Of a stretch of DNA of 64,000 bases, positions 1-8,882 are shown piece by piece; positions within the stretch are counted from its first letter, which is position 1; every line of letters starts with the position of its first letter. This DNA is from UBA12465 sp964500975 (GTDB taxonomy: Bacteria; Patescibacteriota; Patescibacteriia; Patescibacteriales; UBA12465). The stretch covers positions 15,245-79,244 of the forward strand of contig CAZCQW010000007.1 in the NCBI GenBank assembly GCA_964500975.1, in the 5' to 3' direction. The translations under genes were made by a program, and so were the position numbers. The notes under the pieces were generated by a model, which had not been told where the DNA came from, searched no databases, and saw nothing but the letters and a program-made list of their open reading frames with translations.

Positions 1-35
1 AGTATAGCTGCAATAAAAATTTTTAATTTTTTCAT
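1..35 (-). CDS. Partial CDS, N-terminus of an exported protein (runs off the window)
   Basis: Reading the minus strand from an ATG at 35-33 gives MKKLKIFIAAIL, which looks like the start of a signal peptide (two lysines, then a hydrophobic stretch). Only 11-12 codons are inside the window, so the product is unknown. It would be transcribed divergently from the gene at 252. This is an inference from a very short stretch. Confidence 0.35.
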   Translation of the reverse strand, partial: MKKLKIFIAAI

Positions 36-120
36 GATTTGGTTTTTTTGTTGGTTAATTTAATTGTTAATTTACAAGGTATTTTTATCTATTTTTTATA
101 TTTTTAAAGTACTACAATAA

Positions 121-142
121 ACCTATAAATGTCAATATAGGT
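121..142. repeat. Short inverted repeat in divergent intergenic region
   Basis: ACCTATA (121-127) and TATAGGT (136-142) form a perfect 7-bp dyad with an 8-nt centre, midway between the divergent genes at 35 (minus) and 252 (plus). It could be an operator; nothing else supports this. Confidence 0.35.
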
Positions 143-163
143 GTATGCAAAAACTTTAATATA

Positions 164-190
164 CCCGCCCGAGGCGGGGTAAACAAATTT
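164..190 (+). repeat. CCGCC/GGCGG mini-hairpin with AAACAAAT tail, copy 1
   Basis: CCCGCC (164-169), loop CGA, GGCGGG (173-178), followed by GTAAACAAATTT. The same hairpin and tail occur at 49559 and 53158, where the tail abuts a start codon. Here the next start (252) lies about 60 nt further on. Confidence 0.5.
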
Positions 191-251
191 GTTTCTTAGT
201 CATTTCGTGGTAATATATAATTAATACATAAAGTAGAAAATAAAATAACAT

Positions 252-620
252 ATGATCCAGCATAATTTTTTAACTTATAGTGGGAAAATCATTATTTCTC
301 TAGTTTTAGAGATAATATATTTTCCTATTTGGTGGTATAGCGTTGGCCTTTTACGGAATCTGAAAATTATTTTTAAATTTTTAAGAGACAGGGAGCGGTC
401 TCTGGGTTTTTCAGTTTGGGCAAAAAATATATTCGTACCAATGTATGGCCAATCAGATTTTACTGGAAGGTTTATTAGTTTTTTTGTTCGATTGGTTCAG
501 GTAATTTTTAGAGGGACTGGACTAGTGTTCTGGTTAATTATTGGACTATTAGCAGTGATTTTTTGGTTGACGATTCCATTACTTTTAATTTTAGCTTTAT
601 TTTTTCAGATTCTGAAATAA
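252..620 (+). CDS. Small integral membrane protein upstream of Clp-like ATPase
   Basis: A 122-residue protein of unknown function. A hydrophobic segment at about residues 10-33 is followed by a basic, aromatic loop (about 35-72) and a long hydrophobic stretch (about 75-120) able to cross the membrane twice. There is no signal peptidase site. It ends 9 nt before the membrane-anchored AAA+ ATPase, so the two are probably co-transcribed and may act together at the membrane. The start is an ATG preceded by AT-rich sequence without a Shine-Dalgarno. That the two proteins form a complex is inference from position and shared membrane location only. Confidence 0.7.
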   Translation: MIQHNFLTYSGKIIISLVLEIIYFPIWWYSVGLLRNLKIIFKFLRDRERSLGFSVWAKNIFVPMYGQSDFTGRFISFFVRLVQVIFRGTGLVFWLIIGLLAVIFWLTIPLLLILALFFQILK

Positions 621-629
621 TTTAATAAT

Positions 630-3323
630 ATGCTTACTTCAAAAACAACACCTGATCAAATTAGCTTTAGCCATAGCGAGGGTGAAGCTCGTTATGGAGC
701 CTGGTTTCTTGGACGTTTTTTGTTTTGGGATAAAAACTTAAAAAAATCTTTAATTATTTTAGAGAGAAGTAAAAAAAATACTGAGAAAATAATTGAGTTT
801 ATTACCTGGATTATTATTTTTGCTGGCTGGCTATCATTCGGTTTCTGGATTTTTTATAACCAGATCGAGCTGCTAGCTAGTCCAATTAAATTATTATTTT
901 TTTGGAACGAAAGCAATCCTTTCATTTTTTTCTTCGTTTTATCTCTTTGGTTTGATTTGTTTTTATTCTATAAAAAAAGTGAAGCTAGAGCGACTAAAGA
1001 TAGGATAAATTATAATAAGTTTTCTGATGAAAGTGGTAAAAATAAGGTCGCTTCAAAAAAGTACAACGTTGCTAAATCATATAGCGACGAAACTCTTAAG
1101 GTTATTGAAGAGGCTTATCTTTTGGCGAGTAAGCTTAATCAATCCGAGCTTACGGTTATTCATCTTTTTAGAGCCTTGTTAAAAGTTAGAGAAGTTCAAA
1201 CTCTATTTATTAGGCTTGATATTGACGCAAAAAAATTAGTTGAACTAGTTGATCGTCGTTTAGTTTTACCTCAAGATGAAAAAACAAAATCAATTTCCCT
1301 TGCTCCTGCGCTTAAAGAAATATTTGTACTTGCCTTTGTTGATGCCCATAATTTAAAGCAAATTAGTGTCGAACCTTTGAATTTGATTTCTCTATGCTAT
1401 AAAAAGGATTCCCGTTTGGCTGAGATTTTATATGATTTAGAAGTTGATGAGGATAAAATTATTAATACAGTTAAATGGCTCAGAGTAAATAAGTTAATGT
1501 TGGTAAGATATAATGATTATCGTCGTCTCGCACTTTTTAAGCCTGGTAGTAATATGAATAGGGCTTATACGGCAATCGCTACTCCAAACTTAGATAATTT
1601 CTCTCACGATATTACAGCTAAATCTAAGTATAGTTTTGGTGATGTGTGCGTAGGTAGAGAGAAGGAGATAGATGCAATTTTTGAATCCTTTGCTGGTGGC
1701 CATAGTGGCGTTTTATTAGTTGGTCCAAGCGGAATAGGTAAAAGTGCGATAATTTCCGGACTAGCCCAGTTAATGGTTGAAGAAAATGTTCCTATTTTTT
1801 TGAAAGATAAGCGCTTAGTTGAGCTTGATGTTTCACGTTTAGTTAGCGGAGTTGATGCGTCTCAGGCTGAAGAAAGATTGTTAACGGCAATTAGTGAAAT
1901 AAATAGATCTGGTAATATTATTTTATATATTGATAATATCGAAAATTTAATAGGTATCAGCGCTGGTAGTCGTGAAAGTATGGATTTATCAGATGTTTTA
2001 GCGGAGGCGCTTGGACGGAAACATCTGCTTTGTTTAGCCTCAGCTACAACCGAAAATTATGATAAATATATTGAAAACAAATCACTAGGCAACGTTTTAA
2101 CAACTATTGGTGTTAAAGAACCAGAGTTTAACGAGGCGATTCAAATTCTTGAAAGCAAGGTCGGTGTTATCGAGTCAAAGTATGACGTATTTATTGTCTA
2201 TAGCGCCCTAGAGCAGGCAGTAAAAATGTCGGAACGATATTTACATGATAAAATTTTGCCTCTTAAGGCGATAAGTTTATTAGAGAAGGCTGCTTTGATA
2301 ACTTCAAAAAATGCGCAGAATGAGCCGTCTAAGTCTTTTTGTAGTCAGGATGAAGTTGCGGCTGCGATAGGTGAAATTACTGGAATTCCGGTAAGTAAAG
2401 TAACTGTTAATGAAAGTAAAAAACTATTAAGTTTAGAAACGGAAATTCATAAACGTTTAATTGGTCAAGAAGAGGCAGTTAAAGCGGTGGCGGCTAGTTT
2501 GCGTCGAGCTCGCGCTCAACTTAAAGAAGGTAAGCGTCCAATTGCAAGCTTTCTATTTCTTGGCCCAACCGGTGTCGGTAAAACTGAATTAGCTAAGGCT
2601 GTTTCGGAAGTTTATTTTGGTGACGAGGATTATTTAGTTAGAATTGATATGAGTGAATATCAATATCCAGATAGTGTTAAAAAAATGATTGGTGATAGCG
2701 ATGGAACTCTGGGCTATTTGACTGAGGCGGTTCGTAAAAAACCTTTTTCTCTAATTCTTTTAGACGAAATTGAGAAGGCCCATCCAGATATTTTAAATCT
2801 ATTTTTGCAGTTATTAGATGACGGTCGTTTAACTGATGGGCAAGGGAAGACTATTAGTTTTACCGAATCTATTATTATTGCGACTTCAAATATCGGAGCT
2901 GTTTATATTCAAGATCAAATAAAGATTAATGCCAATATAAATTTAATTAAGCAGGAATTAATTGACAACCAGTTAAACAAATACTTGCGTCCAGAACTTA
3001 TTAATCGTTTTGACGGTATTATTGTTTTTAAACCCCTCAGCCAATCTGATATAGTTTCGGTAGCGACCTTAATGCTTAAGAAAATAAAAAAAAGTTTGAA
3101 TGATAAAGGAATAAATCTAAAAGCCGATAAAGATGGAGTTATGATTTTAGCTAATGATGGTTATGATCCTAAGTTTGGGGCTCGCCCCTTAAGACGCCTT
3201 CTTCAAGATAGAGTTGAAGATGACATTGCTAATAAGTTGTTAAGTGGTGATTTAAAACGTCGTGATACAGTTATAATAAATTCTCAAGCAAAAATAGAAA
3301 TTGAAAAAGCCGCTGATCTATAA
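630..3323 (+). CDS. Membrane-anchored ClpC/ClpB-like AAA+ ATPase with degenerate first ATPase site
   Basis: An 897-residue two-ring Clp/Hsp100-type unfoldase. Two hydrophobic segments (about residues 56-75 and 90-112) precede a Clp N-terminal repeat domain (about 145-290). D1 has Walker A GPSGIGKS near residue 363, but its Walker B region reads YIDNIENL near 430, with Asn where the catalytic Glu normally sits, so D1 may bind but not hydrolyse ATP. D2 looks complete: GPTGVGKT near 645, LLDEIEKAHPD near 710 and the arginine finger region LRPELINRF. I see no obvious IGF/L-type ClpP-docking loop after TSNIGA, so ClpP partnership is doubtful. The membrane anchor is unlike soluble ClpB/ClpC. Ends 3 nt before the next gene. 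Confidence 0.88.
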   Translation: MLTSKTTPDQISFSHSEGEARYGAWFLGRFLFWDKNLKKSLIILERSKKNTEKIIEFITWIIIFAGWLSFGFWIFYNQIELLASPIKLLFFWNESNPFIFFFVLSLWFDLFLFYKKSEARATKDRINYNKFSDESGKNKVASKKYNVAKSYSDETLKVIEEAYLLASKLNQSELTVIHLFRALLKVREVQTLFIRLDIDAKKLVELVDRRLVLPQDEKTKSISLAPALKEIFVLAFVDAHNLKQISVEPLNLISLCYKKDSRLAEILYDLEVDEDKIINTVKWLRVNKLMLVRYNDYRRLALFKPGSNMNRAYTAIATPNLDNFSHDITAKSKYSFGDVCVGREKEIDAIFESFAGGHSGVLLVGPSGIGKSAIISGLAQLMVEENVPIFLKDKRLVELDVSRLVSGVDASQAEERLLTAISEINRSGNIILYIDNIENLIGISAGSRESMDLSDVLAEALGRKHLLCLASATTENYDKYIENKSLGNVLTTIGVKEPEFNEAIQILESKVGVIESKYDVFIVYSALEQAVKMSERYLHDKILPLKAISLLEKAALITSKNAQNEPSKSFCSQDEVAAAIGEITGIPVSKVTVNESKKLLSLETEIHKRLIGQEEAVKAVAASLRRARAQLKEGKRPIASFLFLGPTGVGKTELAKAVSEVYFGDEDYLVRIDMSEYQYPDSVKKMIGDSDGTLGYLTEAVRKKPFSLILLDEIEKAHPDILNLFLQLLDDGRLTDGQGKTISFTESIIIATSNIGAVYIQDQIKINANINLIKQELIDNQLNKYLRPELINRFDGIIVFKPLSQSDIVSVATLMLKKIKKSLNDKGINLKADKDGVMILANDGYDPKFGARPLRRLLQDRVEDDIANKLLSGDLKRRDTVIINSQAKIEIEKAADL

Positions 3324-3326
3324 TGT

Positions 3327-4921
3327 ATGTTTTATTTATTTATTTTTTTAGCTAGTTTAGCCTTAACCGCGATTTTTACTCTAATAATGAGAAGAATCGC
3401 TTTAGCTTATAAAGTTGTTGACGCCCCCGATTTAGAAAAAGAAGATAGTCGTAAAATTCATCGTGAACCAACCCCTTTGTTAGGCGGGCTGTTTATTTTA
3501 GTTTGCTATTTATTTTTTCTGATCATTTTTTGGCCGGTAATTTATATTGGCCTCACTTAATTTCGTTTTTCTTGGGAGCTCTAATAATTATTGTCGGAGG
3601 CACTATAGATGATAAATATAATTTATCGCCAAAAGTACAAATAATTTTTCCATTAGTCGCAATTATTATTTTGATTTTAGGCGGAGTAGGGATTGATAAG
3701 ATAACTAATCCTTTCGGCGGTTTTCTAGATTTAAAATCTTTAGTTTTTGTTGGGCCAATTTTGGTTGCGGCTTGGCTTTTGGGGATGATGTACACAACTA
3801 AACTTTTAGATGGAGTTGACGGTTTAGTATCTGGCGTTAGTGCAATTGGTGGTTTGGTTATTTTTTTATTTACTCTGACTACTCGTTACTATCAACCCGA
3901 TATTGCTTTTGCAGCCATTCTTCTAGCAGGCGCTGTTTCGGGATTTCTAATTTTTAACTGGCACCCAGCTAGAATTTTTTTAGGTGAAGGCGGATCACTC
4001 TTGCTTGGTTATATTTTGGGAGTGCTGGCGATTATTTCTGGTGGTAAAATTGCCATTGCTCTTTTAGTGATGGGTATTCCAATTTTAGATGTCGCCTGGA
4101 CTATAATTCGGCGCTTACTAAAAGGGAAAAACCCTTTTCGTTTTGCAGATAAAAAGCATCTTCATCATCGCCTCTTGGCGCTTGGTATTGGTCAAAGAAA
4201 AACGGTTTTAGTTTTTTATACCTTATCGCTAGTTTTTGGTCTAAGCGGGTTATTCCTCCAAAGCCGAGGAAAATTTTTAGTTCTAATTTTCTTAGTTGTT
4301 TTGATGTTTATTATTGTTGTTGGCTTTTATTTATTTGATAGACATGGCAATAATAAGAATGATAAATTAGATAAAAATGAGTTTAAAAAACCAAGCCTTT
4401 TGCTTCACATATGTTGCGCTCCTTGTAGCGCTTATATTAGTCGCGACATTTTAATGTCGGAATATAATTTAACTTGGTATTTTTGTAATCCGAATTTAAA
4501 TTCTCTAGAAGAATTTAATAAGCGTTTGGCGGCGGTTAAATTTGTGGCTGATAAATTTAATATTCCTTTATTAATTGAACCTTATAATAATTCTGCTTGG
4601 TTAGACTTTGTTAAGGGGAAGGAAGGCGATCCAGAGAGGGGTGCTCGCTGTCATTTATGCTACTTCGATCGTTTAGAAAAAACATCCAAGCTAGCTAAAG
4701 AAAACAATTTTGAATATTTTAGTACTAGCTTGCTAGTGAGTCCCTATAAAGATACAAAAGTAATTAATAAATTAGGAAATGAGTTGGCTATAAAAAATAA
4801 TTTAAAATATTTAGATTCTGATTTCCAGGCTGACAACGGTTATTATAAATCTCAAGAGTTAGCTAAAGAACTCGGCATTTATCGTCAAAAATTCTGCGGT
4901 TGTAAATTTTCTATTAAATAA
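3327..4921 (+). CDS. WecA/MraY-like glycosyl-1-phosphate transferase fused to QueH epoxyqueuosine reductase (frameshifted)
   Basis: Two overlapping reading frames form one gene. The first (3327-3560) gives the N-terminus of a polyprenyl-phosphate sugar-1-phosphate transferase (RKIHREPTPLLGG). The second (in frame from about 3503 to 4921) continues it with GTIDDKYNLSP, LLDGVDGL, FNWHPARIFLGEGGS and HLHHRLLALG. One extra T in the T-run at 3526-3531, or at 3513-3518, joins them smoothly, so this is a sequencing indel or a real frameshift. After the last membrane segment and a charged linker, the same frame runs into a complete QueH-like domain (about the last 180 residues): HICCAPC, RCHLCYFDRL, a STSLLVSPY segment and FCGCKFS, the cysteine motifs of the Fe-S enzyme that makes queuosine from epoxyqueuosine in tRNA. 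No in-frame ATG sits at the junction. Confidence 0.82.
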
Positions 4922-4924
4922 AAT

Positions 4925-5629
4925 ATGATTTTGAAATATAAGTATTTGGTAATAGGAATTTTTTTATCACTAGTTATACCGACCTTTGCTTTTGCTCAGC
5001 TAGACGTGCCAGTAAATGAGTTAACTGACTCGGATAGTGATGGATATGTAGATAAAGATGAGATTAAGAGTGGATATTCTCCTTTTAATTCCGAAAAAAT
5101 AAAAATAGAAAAAAGTGATGTCGATAGTGACGGTTTAAATGATGCTCTAGAAATAAAATTCAAAACTAATCCTCTAAACGCTGATAGTGATGGCGATGGT
5201 TATAAAGACGGCGCGGAAGTTGATTTTGCCTACAACCCTTTATCTAGTACCACGAAAAAATTATCACAAAAAATCGAGATAAATTTGAAAAATCAGAAAA
5301 TGATTTATTATGTATCTGGTTACGCCTGGAAAGAATTTACAGTTTCAAGTGGGCGTCCTGGCATGGCGACACCAAAAGGTAGTTTTAAGATTGTTAATAA
5401 AATAACTAAAGCATGGTCCAAGACGTATAAGCTATGGATGCCTTATTGGATGGGGTTAAATAGTTCTGGTATAGGGATTCATGAATTGCCGGTTTGGCCT
5501 GGAGGATATAGAGAAGGTGAAAATCATTTAGGTAAGCCAGTTTCTCATGGTTGCGTCAGACTTGGAGTTGGTCCAGCAAAGTATATATTTGAAAGAGTCG
5601 GCGTCGGGACTGAAGTGACTGTTAAGTAG
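4925..5629 (+). CDS. Exported L,D-transpeptidase (YkuD) with TSP3-like calcium-binding repeats
   Basis: A 234-residue protein with a signal peptide (residues 1-25, ending FAFAQ). Three Asp-rich loops, DSDSDGYVDKDE, DVDSDGLNDALE and DADSDGDGYKDGAE (about 35-100), resemble thrombospondin type 3/EF-hand calcium loops. The C-terminal half is a YkuD catalytic domain with the HELP segment and SHGCVRLG; the Cys near residue 208 is the expected nucleophile. The family makes 3-3 cross-links in peptidoglycan or attaches proteins to it. It starts 4 nt after the transferase-QueH gene. The same Asp-rich repeat type occurs in the giant surface protein at 20741. Confidence 0.9.
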   Translation: MILKYKYLVIGIFLSLVIPTFAFAQLDVPVNELTDSDSDGYVDKDEIKSGYSPFNSEKIKIEKSDVDSDGLNDALEIKFKTNPLNADSDGDGYKDGAEVDFAYNPLSSTTKKLSQKIEINLKNQKMIYYVSGYAWKEFTVSSGRPGMATPKGSFKIVNKITKAWSKTYKLWMPYWMGLNSSGIGIHELPVWPGGYREGENHLGKPVSHGCVRLGVGPAKYIFERVGVGTEVTVK

Positions 5630-5679
5630 AAAAATGATATAATTATAACGAGCTATTTTAGCGCTATTATTTTTTGTTT

Positions 5680-8094
5680 ATGTCAAAAAAAATATTTAAA
5701 CTATCTTTATTAATATTAATTGTAAGTCTTTTGGTGAGCGCTTGCACGTTTCCCTGGAAAAAAAAGGTGACCTCAGATACTAATCAGACTAATTCGGGTG
5801 AAGTTGTGGCTGACGATATTGCCCCCTCTATCAGCACTAAACAAATTAAAAAATTTACTAATTATCAGGAATTAAAAGATTTTTTAGAAGAAAATTCAAA
5901 TAACCAGAATTTAAGCACAAATGTTTTAACAAGTAGTGCTTTGCGTGGAGTTATGGAGAATTTTTCCATGGATGTTAGCGGTTCGCCGGCGCTAACCGAC
6001 TCTAGCGCTAATAACAGCGCTTCCTCTCAAGGCGCTTCTGATTACTCAACTACCAACAATCAAGTGGTCGGAGTCGATGAAGCTGACATTATAAAAACAG
6101 ACGGTACTTATATATATGCGCTAGTTCGCAACGAGTTAAAAATAATTAAAGCAAGCCCAGCCGGAGAAGCTAATGTTGTTAGTACAATTACTTTTAAATC
6201 AAGACCTCAGGACATTTTTATTAGTGGAACTAGCTTATCTGTTTTTGGCGCGGATCAGCAAATTTATACTATGGAAATTTACAAAAATTTCCGTCGTCAA
6301 AATCCGTATACTTTTTTTAAAGTATTTGATTTAAGTTCGCCGACTGAGCCAAAGTTAGTGCGTGATTTAAATTTTGAGGGTTCGTATACTAATGCTCGTT
6401 TAATTGGTGACTATGCTTATTTGTTTACTAATAGTTCGGCTGGCTATATAGAAAACGAACCTCTAGTTCCAAGAGTAATAAATAACGGCGACGTTTTGGC
6501 GAGCAGTTGCGAGCTAAGTAACAAATGTTTCGTTCCCGAGGTTTATTATTTTGATATTCCATATGACTCGTATAATTTTGTTAACATAACGGCAATTAAT
6601 GTCAAAGATAATAATGAAGATATTAGTGGCCAGTCATATTTAATGAATTATGGACAGAATTTTTATGTCTCTAAAAATAATATTTATATTACTTATTCGG
6701 AATATGTAAATGAGTATGAGTTAGAGCAGTTAGTTAGAAAAGAATTGGCCTTGCCTAAGTTAAGTGTTGAGGATCAAGATAAGATAAGCAAGATTGAGTT
6801 GGCTCCGAGTTTTATTCTAAATAAGAATGAAAAGCAAATAAAAAGCGCTTCAATCATTGATCGCTACTTCAGTAGCTTGAGTATTGAAGATAAAAAGGCG
6901 CTTCAAATTAGCATTGATGATAATTTAAAACAAAAATTAACTGAACAGGCTAGTAACTTGGAAAAAACAGTTATCCATAAAATAGCAATAAATGGCAAAG
7001 CGCTTGAGTATCGGGGAATGGGTGAAGTAAAAGGTCAGGTCTTAAATCAATTTTCCATGGATGAAAATGGCGATTATTTTAGAATCGCAACTACTCGTAA
7101 TCAAATTTGGTCACGTTTAAGCGATAAACCGGAGGATTCTTACAGTAATATCTTTGTTTTAAATAATGAGTTAAAGTTGGTTGGTAGTTTGGAAAATTTG
7201 GCAACTACTGAAAGAATTTATTCTGCTAGATTTATGGGAGATAGAGTTTATTTGGTGACTTTTAAGCAAACCGACCCCTTGTACGTCATCAGTCTTAGCG
7301 ATCCAGCTCAACCAGTAGTTCTTGGTGCTGTTAAAGTTCCTGGTTTTTCTACCTATCTCCATCCAGCTGATAAAAATGGTAATCAGCTTATAGGGCTTGG
7401 TCGCGATACAGAAGAAGATGCTTCCGGGATCCCTAAGCTTAAAGGGATAAAATTATCTTTATTTGATTTTACTGATTTATCTAAGCCAAAAGAATTAAGC
7501 TCGTATATAATTGGTGATGCCAGTAGTGATTCAATTGCTTTTCAGGATCACAAAGCCTTTCTTTATTCTGAGGAAAAAAAGATTTTATCAATTCCGGCCA
7601 CATTTAGAGATGGAGAAAAGATATCTTTTTCTGGAGCCCTGGTATTTAATATTGTAAATAATAGTTTCGCTCTTAAGGGTCAAATTGATCACTCAGAAGG
7701 CGGAAAATTTTCTGAACCAGATTATTTTGATTCCTATGGTTCCTATGAAAATACTGTCAAAAGAAGTTTGTATATAAACGAAAATCTATATACCTTCTCA
7801 AATAAATTTTTAAAGATTAACAGTCTAAGTGATTTGGCATCAGTTAAAAATATAGTTTTAAGTGGTAGTGATGATTTTATCGTTACCCCAAATCAAGGTC
7901 AGGGAATTATGCCTATTTCTGGCTCAAATCAAAACCAAGTTCCAAATTCGATTCAAGATCCAGGAGCTATTCCTGCTGCAAGTCCGTCTTCAGGACTAGG
8001 TACACCTGAGGCAGTTATTAATCCTGACAACTTAGTTCCACCAGTTGACGAAGGCTTGCTGGGAGATATTTCTACGACTAGCCTTAGTAACTAA
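5680..8094 (+). CDS. Beta-propeller domain lipoprotein (Beta_propel, PF09826-like)
   Basis: About 804 residues from the ATG at 5680; a TTG two codons upstream is also in frame, but ATG is preferred. The N-terminus is a lipoprotein signal with lipobox LVSAC, so the protein is probably anchored outside the membrane. The segment NNQVVGVDEADIIKTDGTYI is the hallmark opening of the Beta_propel family, and the following ~600 residues carry repeated YLV/IYAL blade-like strands. The tail (about 735-804) is Pro/Ser/Asn-rich low complexity. The function of this family is not established. Encoded in the plus-strand run between the transpeptidase and a polytopic membrane protein. Confidence 0.85.
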   Translation: MSKKIFKLSLLILIVSLLVSACTFPWKKKVTSDTNQTNSGEVVADDIAPSISTKQIKKFTNYQELKDFLEENSNNQNLSTNVLTSSALRGVMENFSMDVSGSPALTDSSANNSASSQGASDYSTTNNQVVGVDEADIIKTDGTYIYALVRNELKIIKASPAGEANVVSTITFKSRPQDIFISGTSLSVFGADQQIYTMEIYKNFRRQNPYTFFKVFDLSSPTEPKLVRDLNFEGSYTNARLIGDYAYLFTNSSAGYIENEPLVPRVINNGDVLASSCELSNKCFVPEVYYFDIPYDSYNFVNITAINVKDNNEDISGQSYLMNYGQNFYVSKNNIYITYSEYVNEYELEQLVRKELALPKLSVEDQDKISKIELAPSFILNKNEKQIKSASIIDRYFSSLSIEDKKALQISIDDNLKQKLTEQASNLEKTVIHKIAINGKALEYRGMGEVKGQVLNQFSMDENGDYFRIATTRNQIWSRLSDKPEDSYSNIFVLNNELKLVGSLENLATTERIYSARFMGDRVYLVTFKQTDPLYVISLSDPAQPVVLGAVKVPGFSTYLHPADKNGNQLIGLGRDTEEDASGIPKLKGIKLSLFDFTDLSKPKELSSYIIGDASSDSIAFQDHKAFLYSEEKKILSIPATFRDGEKISFSGALVFNIVNNSFALKGQIDHSEGGKFSEPDYFDSYGSYENTVKRSLYINENLYTFSNKFLKINSLSDLASVKNIVLSGSDDFIVTPNQGQGIMPISGSNQNQVPNSIQDPGAIPAASPSSGLGTPEAVINPDNLVPPVDEGLLGDISTTSLSN

Positions 8095-8106
8095 TCCTTA
8101 ATTGGT

Positions 8107-8865
8107 ATGAAAAAAAATTCTTTATATTTGTTTTTAACACCCGTCTTGCTCTGGTTCTTGAATGAATTATATATTTTTGAGCCATCCTTATTTTTTGTCT
8201 CTCTAAGTTTTAGTTTATTAATTTTAGCTTTTTTTATTCGTTTGCTAATTACTAAAAACAGCAAAGAATTTTGGCCTCAGTATATTGTAAGCCCAGTTCT
8301 ATTTTATTTTAGTTTTTCTTTTTATAGCGCAATGATTGTTAATCAGTTTTTGATTCAGGTAATTTTTGCGCTTAATGCTTGGTTTATTTTTTCTTACTTG
8401 AAGAATATATATTACTTTTTGGCTTTCGGTGCTCCGGAAAGAGAGCATAAGTTACACCGACTACTTCTTAGCGGAGCCTTTCTCTCAGTCTTTGCGCTAG
8501 CCTCAACTATTTATGCTTTACCAATATTTTTAAATTGGTCATTTATAAATCTTCTGTTTATTTTTGTTTTGTTCTCATTGGCAGCTTTTGGTCAGTTTTT
8601 AATTTTTTCAAAAAACGCTGATACTGCTCAGAAAATTTTTTTAGGAGTTAACACTTTAGTTTTAAGTGAATTTGCTGGAATAGTTTTTTTATTGCCGCTA
8701 AATTATAATATTCTAGGACTGTTAGTCGCGATTGTTTTTTATCTGTTAATCTTATTTAATAACTGGCGAATAGAAGATAGGTTTAATTTTAAGAATTTAA
8801 GATGGCCGATTACTATTGCTAGTCTAATTTTTATTATTATTCTTCTATCGGCTCGTTGGCTTTAG
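8107..8865 (+). CDS. Polytopic membrane protein, unknown function
   Basis: A 252-residue, almost entirely hydrophobic protein with roughly seven to eight membrane segments joined by short loops. One charged loop (about residues 110-122, with APEREHKLHRL) is the only notable polar stretch. I recognise no family motif. It sits 12 nt after the beta-propeller lipoprotein and 17 nt before the PDZ protein, so it probably belongs to the same transcript. It could be a membrane partner of either neighbour, but that is position-based inference only. Confidence 0.7.
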   Translation: MKKNSLYLFLTPVLLWFLNELYIFEPSLFFVSLSFSLLILAFFIRLLITKNSKEFWPQYIVSPVLFYFSFSFYSAMIVNQFLIQVIFALNAWFIFSYLKNIYYFLAFGAPEREHKLHRLLLSGAFLSVFALASTIYALPIFLNWSFINLLFIFVLFSLAAFGQFLIFSKNADTAQKIFLGVNTLVLSEFAGIVFLLPLNYNILGLLVAIVFYLLILFNNWRIEDRFNFKNLRWPITIASLIFIIILLSARWL

Positions 8866-8882
8866 AAAATTAAATTTATTAT

